64,000 nt of DNA, from positions 1 through 64,000 of the forward strand of contig NZ_FPAC01000005.1 of NCBI RefSeq assembly GCF_900116105.1, written 5' to 3'. The DNA is from Paenibacillus sp. 453mf (GTDB lineage Bacteria > Bacillota > Bacilli > Paenibacillales > Paenibacillaceae). Of the stretch, positions 52,471-61,744 are shown one piece after another. Position 1 is the stretch's first letter; each line of letters begins with the position of its first letter. Below the pieces are notes generated by a model, which was given only the letters and a program-made list of their open reading frames with translations, was not told where the DNA came from and did no database searches. Both the position numbers and the translations under genes were made by a program.

Positions 52471-52541
52471 TTCATCTGTTTTTCTAATATCGACAAGAAA
52501 AACTTATTCTGAACGCTTGATGTTCGGGTCGTTTTTCTCTC

Positions 52542-54002
52542 TTAGTTCGACGCTGCAGAAGAGATCTCCTGCTTCATATCGGTAACAGCCTGTTTGAGCT
52601 GCGTATCGTATGCAGGATCGCCAATTCGTTCAATGAGCGCGGTCTCCAGTGCTGCTGCCGTTTCCTCATTGATATTTCCGCTCACGCTCAATCCTTGTGA
52701 GGTCTGGAAAGCTTTGACGGCCTCTACGGTTTTATCATCATAATAACCGTCTTTGCGATCCGTCTTATATCCGAGGCCCTCGAGCATCGTTTGTGCATTC
52801 TTCACGTCCGTGCTGTTGGTATCGTACTTCAATGGGAGATTATCCTTATTGATCGGTGCCACAGAGAAATAGTCAGGTTGACTTACACTGATATCAGGCT
52901 CAATCCCTTTCTCGTGAATCCAATCACCGTTTGGCGTAAGCCATTTGGCTATCGTAATCTTCACAAGGCTTCCGTCACCAAGCTGACGTTCAAAGCTGGT
53001 CTGCACCGTTCCTTTACCGAAGGAATGCTCACCAAGCAGTGTCGCCCCGGCGGATTGCTGCAGTGCACCTGCCAATATTTCAGATGCACTCGCACTACCT
53101 TTGTTCATCAGGACACTTACTGGGTAATCCTTCGCTGAACCTTTGGATTCATTCGTTTCCCGATTCCCGTTCTTGTCTTCCACTTGAACGATCAGTTCTC
53201 CAGAAGGAACAAACTGTTCTGCAATATCGATGACGACAGACAGTACGCCGCCCGGATTATTACGAACGTCGATGACAAGCCCCTTCATGTTCTGGCTCTC
53301 AAGCTTGGCAAGCTCCTCCTTGAATCGTTCACCCGTATTCAAAGAGAACTGCGTAATTGTAATAACGCCGACACCATCATCCTTCATCTCCGCATACACG
53401 GTCTCCAGATCAATGTCATCTCGTATAATACTAAAATCAAGCGGCTCAGAGGTTCCAGCACGTTGAACCTGTACCTTGGCTTCGCTGCCCTTCGGTCCAC
53501 GGATCTTGGAGACAGCATCATTGAGATCAAGTCCTTGCAAGGATTCACCGTTGACAGACAAGATCACATCTTTAGCCTGTATTCCTGCTTTTTCAGCGGG
53601 AGAACCTTTGATCGGGGATACCACCACGACGTTGCCGTCCTGTGAGGATACCTCTGCACCTATACCTGTGAATGAACCTTCAATCGACTCTTCGAATTGG
53701 GCAGCCGTTTCCTGACCCATGTAATTGGAATAAGGATCTCCAAGTGACTCCATCATTCCATTAATAGCGCCATCAATTAATTTGGTACGGTCCACATCTT
53801 GATAATAGTTAGCCTCGATCAGATCAAGTGCGGTTTCAATCTTCTGCAGTTCATTCTTCTGATTGCTGCCTGTTACACTGGCAAGCAGCCCTTCTCCACC
53901 CTGGCTGCTCAGCCCTTGGTAATTTACGACAGCGAGTGTAAGCAAGCTCCCACCCAGAAGCGCGAGAACAACCAGCAGTATAGCAGAGCGCTTCTTCATC
54001 AT
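52542..54002 (-). CDS. ctpB: C-terminal processing serine protease CtpB (S41 family)
   Basis: 486 aa exported protease. N-terminal signal/TM (about 4-27), PDZ domain (about 105-185: VVVVSPIKGSPAEKAGIQAKDVILSVNGESL), S41 core with catalytic Ser in GSASASEILAGAL and Lys in SFGKGTVQT, and a C-terminal peptidoglycan-binding-1 domain (about 395-455: DVKNAQTMLEGLGYKTDRKDGYYDDKTVEAVKAFQ). In B. subtilis CtpB cuts SpoIVFA during sporulation. The ATG at 54002 is preferred over GTG 54011, which sits on the RBS. The domain layout is the usual one. Confidence 0.93.
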   Translation of the reverse strand: MMKKRSAILLVVLALLGGSLLTLAVVNYQGLSSQGGEGLLASVTGSNQKNELQKIETALDLIEANYYQDVDRTKLIDGAINGMMESLGDPYSNYMGQETAAQFEESIEGSFTGIGAEVSSQDGNVVVVSPIKGSPAEKAGIQAKDVILSVNGESLQGLDLNDAVSKIRGPKGSEAKVQVQRAGTSEPLDFSIIRDDIDLETVYAEMKDDGVGVITITQFSLNTGERFKEELAKLESQNMKGLVIDVRNNPGGVLSVVIDIAEQFVPSGELIVQVEDKNGNRETNESKGSAKDYPVSVLMNKGSASASEILAGALQQSAGATLLGEHSFGKGTVQTSFERQLGDGSLVKITIAKWLTPNGDWIHEKGIEPDISVSQPDYFSVAPINKDNLPLKYDTNSTDVKNAQTMLEGLGYKTDRKDGYYDDKTVEAVKAFQTSQGLSVSGNINEETAAALETALIERIGDPAYDTQLKQAVTDMKQEISSAASN

Positions 54003-54133
54003 GAGCGTCACCGCCCTTTCTATTCCGACTTACTTGCTTTGGATGTAAATAGGATACAAGTACATTTAGAGTCCTGCTTCATCTGAAGATGAAAGAAACT
54101 CCTTATTTACTTGTATCATATTTCGCTGACAGA

Positions 54134-54222
54134 TGAAACACTGAACAGGTGCTAATTCCGATCAGTGTTTCAGCCCCGGCTGAGTCACTAAACGGGGTTT
54201 GTTTCCGATCAGTGTCTCAGCC
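54134..54222 (-). repeat. Two consecutive related hairpins between the M23 gene and ctpB
   Basis: Hairpin 1: TGAAACACTGA (54134-54144) pairs exactly with TCAGTGTTTCA (54162-54172). Hairpin 2: GGCTGAGTCACT (54178-54189) pairs with AGTGTCTCAGCC (54211-54222) bar one base. A roughly 20-bp block, TTCCGATCAGTGT-(T/C)-TCAGCC, is repeated in both (from 54157 and 54203), so one arose from the other. No U-run follows, so a plain terminator is unlikely. Confidence 0.65.
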
Positions 54223-54290
54223 CTAAAAACCATATACCAGCAAGAGTATATGTAAAGCTTGTACGGAATATGTCCAGAATAGACCTCTGC

Positions 54291-55604
54291 TTACAAATAA
54301 TTCATCGGGTTTTTCGGACTACCATTTTCACGAACCTCGAAGTGCAAGTGAGGTCCAGTAGAGTTACCTGTTGAGCCAACCTCAGCAATTTTTTGACCAC
54401 GGCTTACAGAATCGCCTTCGCTCACCATAATGCCGCCTTCGCGAATGTGTCCATACAGCGTCCAAAGTCCATCACCATGATCAACTATCACCGTATAACC
54501 GTAACCACTGTACCATTCAGCCATGATAACTACACCAGCTTCTGCTGAGACAATACTCGTTCCTTGTACCGCAGCAAAGTCTACTCCGTTATGCATTTTG
54601 CCGACTACACCTGTGATCGGATGAACCCGCGGACCGAAAGGAGAAGAAATATAGTACGATCCGGATATTGGCGTAGCGAGTACACCACTGCCTGTAGAAG
54701 TATTACTAGATGAACTGCTGGCACTCGAGCCTGAGCCTGAGCCTGAGCTTATGTTTGAGCTGGCTACTTTCTTCTGAGCAGCCTTTCTTGCCGCTTCTTC
54801 CGCTGCCGCCTTCGCTCTTGCTGCCGCCGCTGCCTGCTCTGCCTTCAGCTCGTTCTTCTCTTGAACCAGCGCTGAACGTTTGGATGCAATCTCTACCAAC
54901 ATCCGATCCTGCTCTGCGCTAAGTTCGTCATTTACATTAATCTCTTGCTCATAACCTGCAATAAGCTTCTGTTTCTCCTGCTCCTTGCTGTCCAGCTCTG
55001 CCTTGCGTTCTTTCTTCTGGGCATATAGACGTTTATGTTCTGCATATTGCTGTTCCAGCTCTGCCTTCTTGTCTACAACAAGCTGCTTGTCTTTCTTATG
55101 TTCAACGAGCAGGTTCTGATCCTGATCCACAATCATCTTGAGTGAATCCGCACGCTCCAGAAAATCGGAAATGCTTGTAGAAGACAGCAATACATCCAGG
55201 TAGGAGACTGTTCCATCTGTGTACATTAGACGCACACGAGATTCGAGCAGCTCCTCGCGGGCAGCAATTCTTTCTTCTGCTGCTTGCAGCTCTTTCTTCG
55301 TGTTCCGCAAATTCTCTTCCGTTGTTTCAATGCGGTAAGACACGGTTGCAAGCTCATTACTTACAGCTTCGATTTGTTCCATAATCGTTTCGAGATATGC
55401 TTCTTGCTTCTGCTTGTAGTGCTCTGCTTCCTGCTTCTTCTGTTCCGCCTTCTGTTGCTGGGACTTCGCGGATTCGGACTGCTGCTCCAGCTGATCCAGC
55501 TCTTTATCAATATCGCTGATGCTCGATGCAGCGATTCCGTATCCAGGACTAAGTACTGTGGCTGTAAGTAAACTTAACGCAATTACAGTGGCCGTCTTTT
55601 TCAA
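54291..55604 (-). CDS. Murein hydrolase activator / M23 (LytM) peptidase with coiled coil, EnvC-like
   Basis: 437 aa. Signal peptide (about 1-26), a long coiled coil (about 30-270, with many E/K/Q heptads), an Ala-rich stretch and a Gly/Ser linker (about 285-310). The C-terminal LytM domain (about 325-437) keeps the metal ligands: GKMHNGVDFAA (H-x3-D) and GPHLHFEVRENG (H-x-H). It may therefore be an active endopeptidase rather than a degenerate activator. Located next to ftsEX, which in many bacteria controls such coiled-coil hydrolases, so it is the likely FtsX partner. Confidence 0.9.
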   Translation of the reverse strand: MKKTATVIALSLLTATVLSPGYGIAASSISDIDKELDQLEQQSESAKSQQQKAEQKKQEAEHYKQKQEAYLETIMEQIEAVSNELATVSYRIETTEENLRNTKKELQAAEERIAAREELLESRVRLMYTDGTVSYLDVLLSSTSISDFLERADSLKMIVDQDQNLLVEHKKDKQLVVDKKAELEQQYAEHKRLYAQKKERKAELDSKEQEKQKLIAGYEQEINVNDELSAEQDRMLVEIASKRSALVQEKNELKAEQAAAAARAKAAAEEAARKAAQKKVASSNISSGSGSGSSASSSSSNTSTGSGVLATPISGSYYISSPFGPRVHPITGVVGKMHNGVDFAAVQGTSIVSAEAGVVIMAEWYSGYGYTVIVDHGDGLWTLYGHIREGGIMVSEGDSVSRGQKIAEVGSTGNSTGPHLHFEVRENGSPKNPMNYL

Positions 55605-55738
55605 GTTCGTTTCCCATCCTTCTTCATAAGTATTTTATATATCAATCCATGACGAGTTATGTTCTACTTAAGCGGCTGCCCCATATAGGACAGCCACATG
55701 ATTATACTAAACTACAAACGACTGAATCTATGAAAGCC

Positions 55739-56656
55739 TTACACTTTCAAAGATTTGCGAATAGACAACGTGCTTCCCAGGATGCCCACGAGCATCCCCA
55801 TAATGAGCAGTGATCCGCCAAACCAGGTCCATATGCCGGACAATGGCACCAGATCAAGCATCTGAATAATAATATCCTGTTGAATCGAGTTCAGCAGCTG
55901 GTTATATCCGATAAATAGAATAGCGATCGTAATAATAGATCCAATGAATCCAATCAAGGCTCCTTCAACGAAGAACGGCCAACGGATAAAGGAGTTTGTC
56001 GCTCCTACCAGCTTCATGATGCTGATCTCCCGGCGGCGTGCCAGGATCGTGACGCGAATCGTGTTCGAGATCAAAAACATAGACATGAGTGCAAGCCCTG
56101 CTACAAAAACAACGCCGATCGTTCGGATCAGACGGGTGATCTTGAACAAGGTTTCCACCGTGTCTTTTCCATAATTGACTTTCATGATTGGCTGCTCCTG
56201 GTATTCCTCGTTCAGAGCTTCAATCTTCTCAGCTACAAAACTAACTGTGCTCGGATCAATAACCTCTACCCGCAGAGTATCCGGGAGAGGATTGTTATCC
56301 TCGTCGAAGCCTTCAAGCAGCTCCTGACCGTCTTCTCCAAGCTCTTCTTTAAAATCTGCCAAGCCTTGCTCCTTAGGAACAAATTCAATCTTGCTCACTT
56401 CCGGCATGGCTCCAATCTCGTCCTGAAGCTTGCCTCGCAGAGCCTCATCTACGTTAAGCTGCAGGAATGTACTGATCTCCACCTGATCATCTGCCTGATC
56501 CGCCATGGAATTGACATTCACTACGAGCAGAACGAACACGCCCAGAATCAATAACGAGACAATGATCGACGTAATGGATGCAATCGACATCCAGCCGTTG
56601 CGGAATAGGCTCTTAAATCCTTCCCGCAAATGGCGCAAGAAGGTACTAAAATTCAT
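55739..56656 (-). CDS. ftsX: Cell division ABC transporter permease FtsX
   Basis: 305 aa. Four TM helices with a large extracellular loop between TM1 and TM2 (about 55-170), which in FtsX touches peptidoglycan hydrolase partners. Blocks: RHLREGFKSLFRNGWMSIASITSIIVSLLILG at the start, NTIRVTILARRREISIMKLVGATNSFIRWPFFVEGALIG in the MacB-like C-part. Its start overlaps ftsE by 11 bp. Confidence 0.95.
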   Translation of the reverse strand: MNFSTFLRHLREGFKSLFRNGWMSIASITSIIVSLLILGVFVLLVVNVNSMADQADDQVEISTFLQLNVDEALRGKLQDEIGAMPEVSKIEFVPKEQGLADFKEELGEDGQELLEGFDEDNNPLPDTLRVEVIDPSTVSFVAEKIEALNEEYQEQPIMKVNYGKDTVETLFKITRLIRTIGVVFVAGLALMSMFLISNTIRVTILARRREISIMKLVGATNSFIRWPFFVEGALIGFIGSIITIAILFIGYNQLLNSIQQDIIIQMLDLVPLSGIWTWFGGSLLIMGMLVGILGSTLSIRKSLKV

Positions 56657-57332
56657 AGCCGTATTCCCCTCTCATTTCGTCTCGGACGATATGTCCCTGC
56701 TCAATGGCAATAACCCGTTTACGCATGGTGTTAACGATATCCCGGTTATGTGTTGCCATGACGATGGTTGTTCCTCGGAAATTGATCTCATCCAGCAGCT
56801 GCATAATCCCCCATGACGTCTCGGGATCAAGGTTACCTGTAGGCTCGTCCGCGATGATGACAGAAGGATTGTTCACGATCGCTCTTGCGATCGCAATACG
56901 CTGCTGTTCCCCGCCTGACAGCTGGGTTGGCTCGCGATCTGCTTTGTTTTTAAGACCGACAAGGTCCAGGGCTTCCATCACCCTTTTCTTGATCTGTTTC
57001 TTTGGTGCCTCGACAACTTCCATCGCAAAAGCGATATTCTCATACGCCGTCATCTTCGGAAGAAGTCTGAAATCCTGAAAAATAACGCCGATATTACGCC
57101 GAACATAAGGAATTTTGCGATGCTTCAGCTTGCCGATATTAAATCCATTAACTGAGATCTGCCCTTTTGTCGGAATTTCTTCTCTGTAAATTAGCTTCAT
57201 AAATGTCGATTTCCCCGCACCAGACGGTCCGACAATATAAACGAATTCGTTGCGGTCGATCTTTACCGACACACCTTGCAAGGCATGTGCCCCATTCGGA
57301 TAGGTCTTCCACACGTCCTGTAATTCAATCAC
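56646..57332 (-). CDS. ftsE: Cell division ATP-binding protein FtsE
   Basis: 228 aa ABC ATPase. Walker A GPSGAGKSTFMKLI (about 36-49), GVIFQDFRLLPKMTAYENIAFAMEV, signature LSGGEQQRIAIARAI, Walker B VIIADEPTGNLDPETS, switch His in MATHNRDIV. With FtsX it controls wall hydrolysis; in B. subtilis it is also needed for timely entry into sporulation. Standard length. Confidence 0.96.
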   Translation of the reverse strand: MIELQDVWKTYPNGAHALQGVSVKIDRNEFVYIVGPSGAGKSTFMKLIYREEIPTKGQISVNGFNIGKLKHRKIPYVRRNIGVIFQDFRLLPKMTAYENIAFAMEVVEAPKKQIKKRVMEALDLVGLKNKADREPTQLSGGEQQRIAIARAIVNNPSVIIADEPTGNLDPETSWGIMQLLDEINFRGTTIVMATHNRDIVNTMRKRVIAIEQGHIVRDEMRGEYGYEF

Positions 57333-57536
57333 ATGATCACTTCCCGTTGCATAGTAGCCTTTATCATTTCGACACTTTCCATTGATTTCCTTTAAAATCT
57401 CTCGAATTTCATCAAGATGTTTCCCATTGTAACAAATTTGTTACCTTTTGAGTAGCCGAAAGATTTCCACTCCCAGAACATATACATGTAAAGTGTTTCT
57501 AATCCGGGGAAACAAGAAGCAGGAAAGGAGTTACCC

Positions 57537-59004
57537 ATGAAAAAAATTCACACTTTCGCCATCATTTCCGTGTTATTTACTCTCTTTTTCACCACCCTTT
57601 TGGTGTGGATTTATATGTACACTCATCAAACGAAGCTCCCCTCGAAGATAACCATCTCCGGCTTAGCTGTCGGCGGCCAAGATATTCATTCCGTAATTAA
57701 AGATCTTGATCAGAAGCTTCAAGCACTGGAAGACCTCCCTCTACATCTAAAGGCAGGCAATCGTACAATATCCACCCCTAAGCTGACACTGCATCATGCC
57801 GGAGTGAGGTATAGCGCAAACGAGTTTAAACAGGCAGCAGCGGGTCTGTCCGAAGGAAACATGATTCAAAGGCTGCTTGGCCGTCTCCGTTTCCAAAAAG
57901 ACTGGAGCATCTCCTACAGCTATGATCGTACTGAATTGCAAAGGTATTTATCTCCCGCTTGGGAACAATCTGAGTTTGGTGACATTATTCCTGCTAAGAT
58001 CCATATTACGGAGATGGATGAAATTGAGTTTATACCTGAGCACAGCGCGAGCAGGCTTAACTGGGCAGAGATGACCCGGCGTTTAAAGGATGCTGTTCCC
58101 GCCGATTTTTCAATGCTTATGAATCCGATAGAGCCCAGACCTACTATTGTTATCGACCTTCCTCTTCAAGTGATGAACCCCTCGGTGACGATTGACTCTC
58201 TTAGACGTTCGGGAATTCATCGAAAAATCATTCAAGTCTCTACCCCGCTAGGGACTAGTGGAGAAGGAAGAACACAACGTAACCGCCGCCGCCAATGCGG
58301 TGGATGGTATGATACTTAAGCCAGGAGATGAGCTGAACTACGGACAAATCGTCAAAATGGCAGAGCAACACAGCGGCTTCAAGGAAGCACCTGTCATTGT
58401 AGGCGGAGAGCTTGTGCCAGGAATCGGCGGAGGAATCTGCCAGGTCTCAAGCACCCTCTATAACGCGGCACTGAGGACAGGGCTGCAAATTGTGGAGCGA
58501 AGAAATCATTCGCTGCCGGTGAGCTATATGCCGAAAGGCCTCGATGCTACGTTCGCGACGGACTATATCAATTTCAGATTCAAGAATACGACGGGCAAAT
58601 CTCTATTAATCAAAGCAGAAGTCAGGGATCACGAACTGGTTGTAAAGTTTTTTGGGACCATGCCAGAGAATGTAAGTTATGAGCTCGAAACCCTTCTCCT
58701 TGAAACACTCCCTGCACCGACAGAGTATACGAATGACTCCTCTTTGCCGGTAAATACTCAAGCCATCGTCCAAGAAGGGGCACCTGGATATATTGTGGAA
58801 TCATATCAGATCAAGAGAATAAACGGAGAAATCGTCTCCCGCACTTCGATCGCCAAGGACACCTATCGCCCACAAGCGCGTCTTATTGCTGTAAATTCAG
58901 ACAACCATTCCTCTGAAAAAGAAGACCGCTCAGAACATACTCCATCTGACCCTGCCCCTCCAGTGGAGGACGGCGTACGCACACAAGAAACCAACGGAAA
59001 CTGA
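57537..59004 (+). pseudogene. VanW family protein gene, split by a single-base frameshift
   Basis: Two frames join: 57537-58319 and the +1 frame open from 58252 to 59004. Part 1 has an N-terminal TM anchor (about 5-28) and a peptidoglycan-binding-4/YoaR-like domain. Part 2 holds the VanW core: EEHNVTAAANAVDGMILKPGDELNYGQI, GGELVPGIGGGICQVSSTLYNAALRTGLQIVERRNHSLPV, and a G5-like tail. Removing one G near 58258-58262 restores LGTSEKEEHNVTAAANAVDG, the family pattern. Either the gene is inactive or the base is a sequencing error. VanW function is unknown. A GTG at 58258 could make part 2 alone, without a signal. Confidence 0.85.
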
Positions 59005-59060
59005 TATTTATTGATGCGAGCCACAGGAGCTTCTGCCGAGCTGCATCCTAAAAAACAAAC

Positions 59061-59097
59061 AAACTCATGGGCCTGTATGATGCAGGTTCATGAGTTT
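59061..59097. terminator. Bidirectional terminator
   Basis: AAACTCATG (59061-59069) pairs exactly with CATGAGTTT (59089-59097), with CCTG/CAGG inside. It lies between the converging VanW gene and bacF. Confidence 0.7.
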
Positions 59098-59190
59098 AAC
59101 ATTTTAGCTCCAGAAAGAGCTGCCTCATACCAATAGTGGCGAACACTTCTCGCCGGGCTAGAGTTCTCTCACTTATTACTAGCGCGTACA

Positions 59191-59934
59191 TTACTGACGC
59201 ACACTTTCTCCAACCTTCGCGGTATGATGCTCCTTGTATTTCTCCGTGTATTCAACCAGTCCGATCTGGCAGCCAGGCCCAATCGTGACCCGCCGGCCCC
59301 GCACAACCTTGGCCTCCACATGCTCAAGCCTAATGTTATCACCCTCTATCAGGTCAACCGTCAGGGTTCTGCTGATCCTTCTGCTGCGGAAGCTCGGAAA
59401 CCAGAACAAGAACGCTTGCTGAACATCAATCTGTGCCCCGCATAATTCCCTTGCATGACTGGGTCCATTTAATTTAATTCGGATATGCTCCGCGTTCACG
59501 GCCCCTCCTGCCATAATCACCCCGCGAATGCGTATTTGTTCGGCAGTGCTGTCCCCTTGAATCTCCAGCTGTCCTGTGCATTTTAGCTTCTCACCGCGAA
59601 GATGCTGCCCTACTCTCATTGCCCCGATCAGCTTCATGAGGCGAACCTGCAATGTTCCATCTACACGAAGCTCCCCCAGCGTGGATGCAGAATCACCGGA
59701 TAAACCGCCCTCTATGTGCATATTTCCCAACAGTTTAAATGAGGAAGCACTTAATTGTCCTAGTATGGAGGAATCCCCTGTACAGCGAAACGTCTGGCAG
59801 CTCGCCTCTCCATCAAGTCGGCCTTGACCCATGATACGTATTTTTCGGAATGCACCTCCAGATGAGCTGCCTTCGCCAATCATTCTAACGTCGCTTTTCC
59901 TATCGCTATTAAGCTCATGGTTAACTGGAATCAC
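59191..59934 (-). CDS. bacF: Bactofilin-like polymer-forming protein, YhbF/BacF type
   Basis: 247 aa. Short beta-strand repeats of about 18 residues (IMGQGRLDGEASCQTFRCTGDSSILGQLSASSFKLLGNMHIEGGLSG...) build the right-handed beta-helix of bactofilins. The C-terminal block VRGRRVTIGPGCQIGLVEYTEKY is shared with the next gene. B. subtilis YhbE/YhbF (BacE/BacF) are bactofilins needed for flagellar hook assembly. The middle insert FLFWFPSFRSRRISRTLTV is characteristic of this subgroup. 15 bp after bacE, third gene of yhbD-bacE-bacF. Confidence 0.85.
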   Translation of the reverse strand: MIPVNHELNSDRKSDVRMIGEGSSSGGAFRKIRIMGQGRLDGEASCQTFRCTGDSSILGQLSASSFKLLGNMHIEGGLSGDSASTLGELRVDGTLQVRLMKLIGAMRVGQHLRGEKLKCTGQLEIQGDSTAEQIRIRGVIMAGGAVNAEHIRIKLNGPSHARELCGAQIDVQQAFLFWFPSFRSRRISRTLTVDLIEGDNIRLEHVEAKVVRGRRVTIGPGCQIGLVEYTEKYKEHHTAKVGESVRQ

Positions 59935-59949
59935 ATCTATTTCACCCCT

Positions 59950-60723
59950 TTAAGTTTGAATGTATCGATCGACAACCGTATCCTCATCCTGATGATAGGA
60001 CTCTTTATATTCAACAAGACCGATCTGGCAGCCCGGGCCAATAACCACCCGGTTTCCCCTCACCGTTTGAGCATAGGTCTGCTCCAAGTAGATGTCGTCT
60101 CCTTCAATGAGCTTAGCCTTCAGCTTAGGCGCAAGTCCTGGCACAAATCCATCGAGAAGCTTCACCTTGCGATCGCGGCGCACATGAATGCGCTCTCCGC
60201 CAATATCCTCAGCTTCACAGCCCAGATGCAGCATAATATCAACATCGCCTGCGTTCAGCAGCCCATGGATCTTGAAGCCGCCCTGCACCTCAAATTTCTC
60301 GCATTCCACATCCTGGTCTGCTGATAGGGTTCCTGCCACCTCTACGCTGCTTGCAATGAGTTTGCCTCCTAAGCTAGCTCTGCCGTTAACAGCAAGAGAC
60401 TCCGTCTCCAGCTGTCCTCTAATAGAGAACACGCCATCCACTCTAGTACGGTTAGCTCTCACATTCCCTTTCGCTTTACTTGTTCCGTTAACGATGATTT
60501 CCTCTGCCGAGACATCACCATCGACCTTAGATATCCCATTCACCACATAACGATTACATTTCAGAGCGCCATTCAGACTCACGGTACCATTCGCTTCATA
60601 GCTGATACAGTCGATATCACTGGTAAATTTGGCAAGACCATCCGCTCTAACATGCTGGTATATCCCCCCTGAAGAGGTGCCGATACCGGCAATACTCCGA
60701 TTCCGTCTTTCTGCTTCACTCAT
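59950..60723 (-). CDS. bacE: Bactofilin-like polymer-forming protein, YhbE/BacE type
   Basis: 257 aa. More regular than its paralogue: SYEANGTVSLNGALKCNRYVVNGISKVDGDVSAEEIIVNGTSKAKGNV... shows the N/D-G turn every 18-20 residues. Ends with VRGNRVVIGPGCQIGLVEYKESY, nearly identical to the BacF C-terminal block, so the two arose by duplication and probably co-polymerise. Starts inside the yhbD stop region (8-bp overlap), so it is translationally coupled. Likely membrane-associated scaffold for motility. Confidence 0.87.
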   Translation of the reverse strand: MSEAERRNRSIAGIGTSSGGIYQHVRADGLAKFTSDIDCISYEANGTVSLNGALKCNRYVVNGISKVDGDVSAEEIIVNGTSKAKGNVRANRTRVDGVFSIRGQLETESLAVNGRASLGGKLIASSVEVAGTLSADQDVECEKFEVQGGFKIHGLLNAGDVDIMLHLGCEAEDIGGERIHVRRDRKVKLLDGFVPGLAPKLKAKLIEGDDIYLEQTYAQTVRGNRVVIGPGCQIGLVEYKESYHQDEDTVVDRYIQT

Positions 60724-61369
60724 AGCGATAACCTCCAGATCGATTTAAATGTACCTTTAGCTGTTCTATATAGACTGCAATCGGTAATCTCAGTGCTTCC
60801 TTTACGCCCATATCGTAATAAATCCCGCTTCCCGCACTGACCATCATAAGGATGGGTACGCCCATTTTGCGGATCAGAATGATATCACATCCCTTATCCT
60901 CGAACTTCTTGTATTCACTATGAAAAGTGCGAAGGAGAAGCACCCCCTCATCCCTGGTCATTTGTCCGCTGGACAATGCCTGATCCAGAACGTAGAGGCA
61001 CAGGAGCTGCTCGAACTCCAGCTGCTCTGTCTCATGCAGCTCCGCTTGGTCTATATACAATTGCATGGTAATCGGTGTAACCAGCTGTCGATGCATGATT
61101 TCTTCTTGTGTCAGAAGAAGTGTACTGACTGAAGGAGAAAACATATCTGCGAGTTCATCCAGAGATAGATCATCTTTCATGTTTTTTATTTTGTGAATTC
61201 GTGATAAGATGCTCTCCCTGGGGAAAAACGTCTCTTGCCCTGTAAAGGAAGATCTGCGAATAAACCAATCCTCCGGAATTAAGTTCTTCCGCTTCCATCG
61301 GTATAACTGTCCGTAAGAAATACCGGTGATCTCCAGCAGATCTTTCTTTGATATCAAGTCCTCCTGCAT
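60716..61369 (-). CDS. yhbD: YhbD-like MerR-type helix-turn-helix protein (DUF4004)
   Basis: 217 aa. N-terminal MerR-like HTH: LISKKDLLEITGISYGQLYRWKRKNLIPEDWFIRRSSFTGQETFFPRESILSRI (about 4-58). The C-terminal part is a helical DUF4004 region with VGIPILMM-like block and no known ligand site. Starts at ATG 61369 with GGAGG 10 bases upstream; ATG 61393 would precede the RBS. Heads the bactofilin operon. A dyad in its own promoter spacer suggests self-regulation. Confidence 0.85.
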   Translation of the reverse strand: MQEDLISKKDLLEITGISYGQLYRWKRKNLIPEDWFIRRSSFTGQETFFPRESILSRIHKIKNMKDDLSLDELADMFSPSVSTLLLTQEEIMHRQLVTPITMQLYIDQAELHETEQLEFEQLLCLYVLDQALSSGQMTRDEGVLLLRTFHSEYKKFEDKGCDIILIRKMGVPILMMVSAGSGIYYDMGVKEALRLPIAVYIEQLKVHLNRSGGYRYE

Positions 61370-61391
61370 GTGAAACCAACCTCCTGAACAC

Positions 61392-61420
61392 AATGTAACA
61401 TAACATTGTTACGCTGTAAA
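61392..61420 (-). promoter_or_regulatory. MerR-type promoter of yhbD-bacE-bacF with operator dyad in the spacer
   Basis: Minus strand: TTTACA (61420-61415), 17-bp spacer, TACATT (61397-61392). The spacer contains the dyad GTAACA-N6-TGTTAC (61395-61412). MerR-family regulators bind a dyad placed between -35 and -10, so YhbD is the natural candidate. Inferred. Confidence 0.55.
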
Positions 61421-61520
61421 TAAAATAGAGCAGTACATTGTCCCTAATGTGGTTAGGATGCCTGCGGGATAGGTATTCTAAGTGTCGGATCCCCGTGAAC
61501 AACATGCATATACTTTAATT

Positions 61521-61744
61521 CTATCCACATTTTTGCGTAGAGAATGGGCGGTCTCTCTACTTGTCTGTGAGTAATGTGAATAGATATGTGCATAAAAGCG
61601 AAAAAATTGTCGTTATTTCTAGCAGCCTGTGTATAACACAATGTTATGCACATGAAAACGATATAATTTATCCTGAAATACGTATAAGTCTCCAAAATTA
61701 AAGTTTCTATAGAAAGTTATCAACATTGTGGTCTCTGTTGATAA
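61521..61744. promoter_or_regulatory. Cluster of DnaA-box-like sites
   Basis: Three exact TTATNCACA boxes lie within 66 bp: TGTGCATAA (61587-61595, minus), TGTGTATAA (61628-61636, minus) and TTATGCACA (61644-61652, plus). The last two form an almost perfect 25-bp dyad. Four one-mismatch boxes surround them: CTATCCACA (61521-61529), TGTGAATAG (61575-61583), TTATCAACA (61717-61725) and TGTTGATAA (61736-61744); the last pair lies in a perfect inverted repeat. Only about two exact boxes would be expected by chance in the whole 64 kb. Confidence 0.6.

Noticed and set aside
58240..58275. Programmed frameshift in the VanW gene
   Set aside because: No slippery heptamer, no internal SD at the right distance and no clear downstream hairpin; a simple one-base indel explains it.
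61521..61744. Chromosomal replication origin
   Set aside because: No dnaA, dnaN or AT-rich unwinding trio is nearby, and the surrounding genes are not oriC neighbours; a non-oriC DnaA cluster is more likely.
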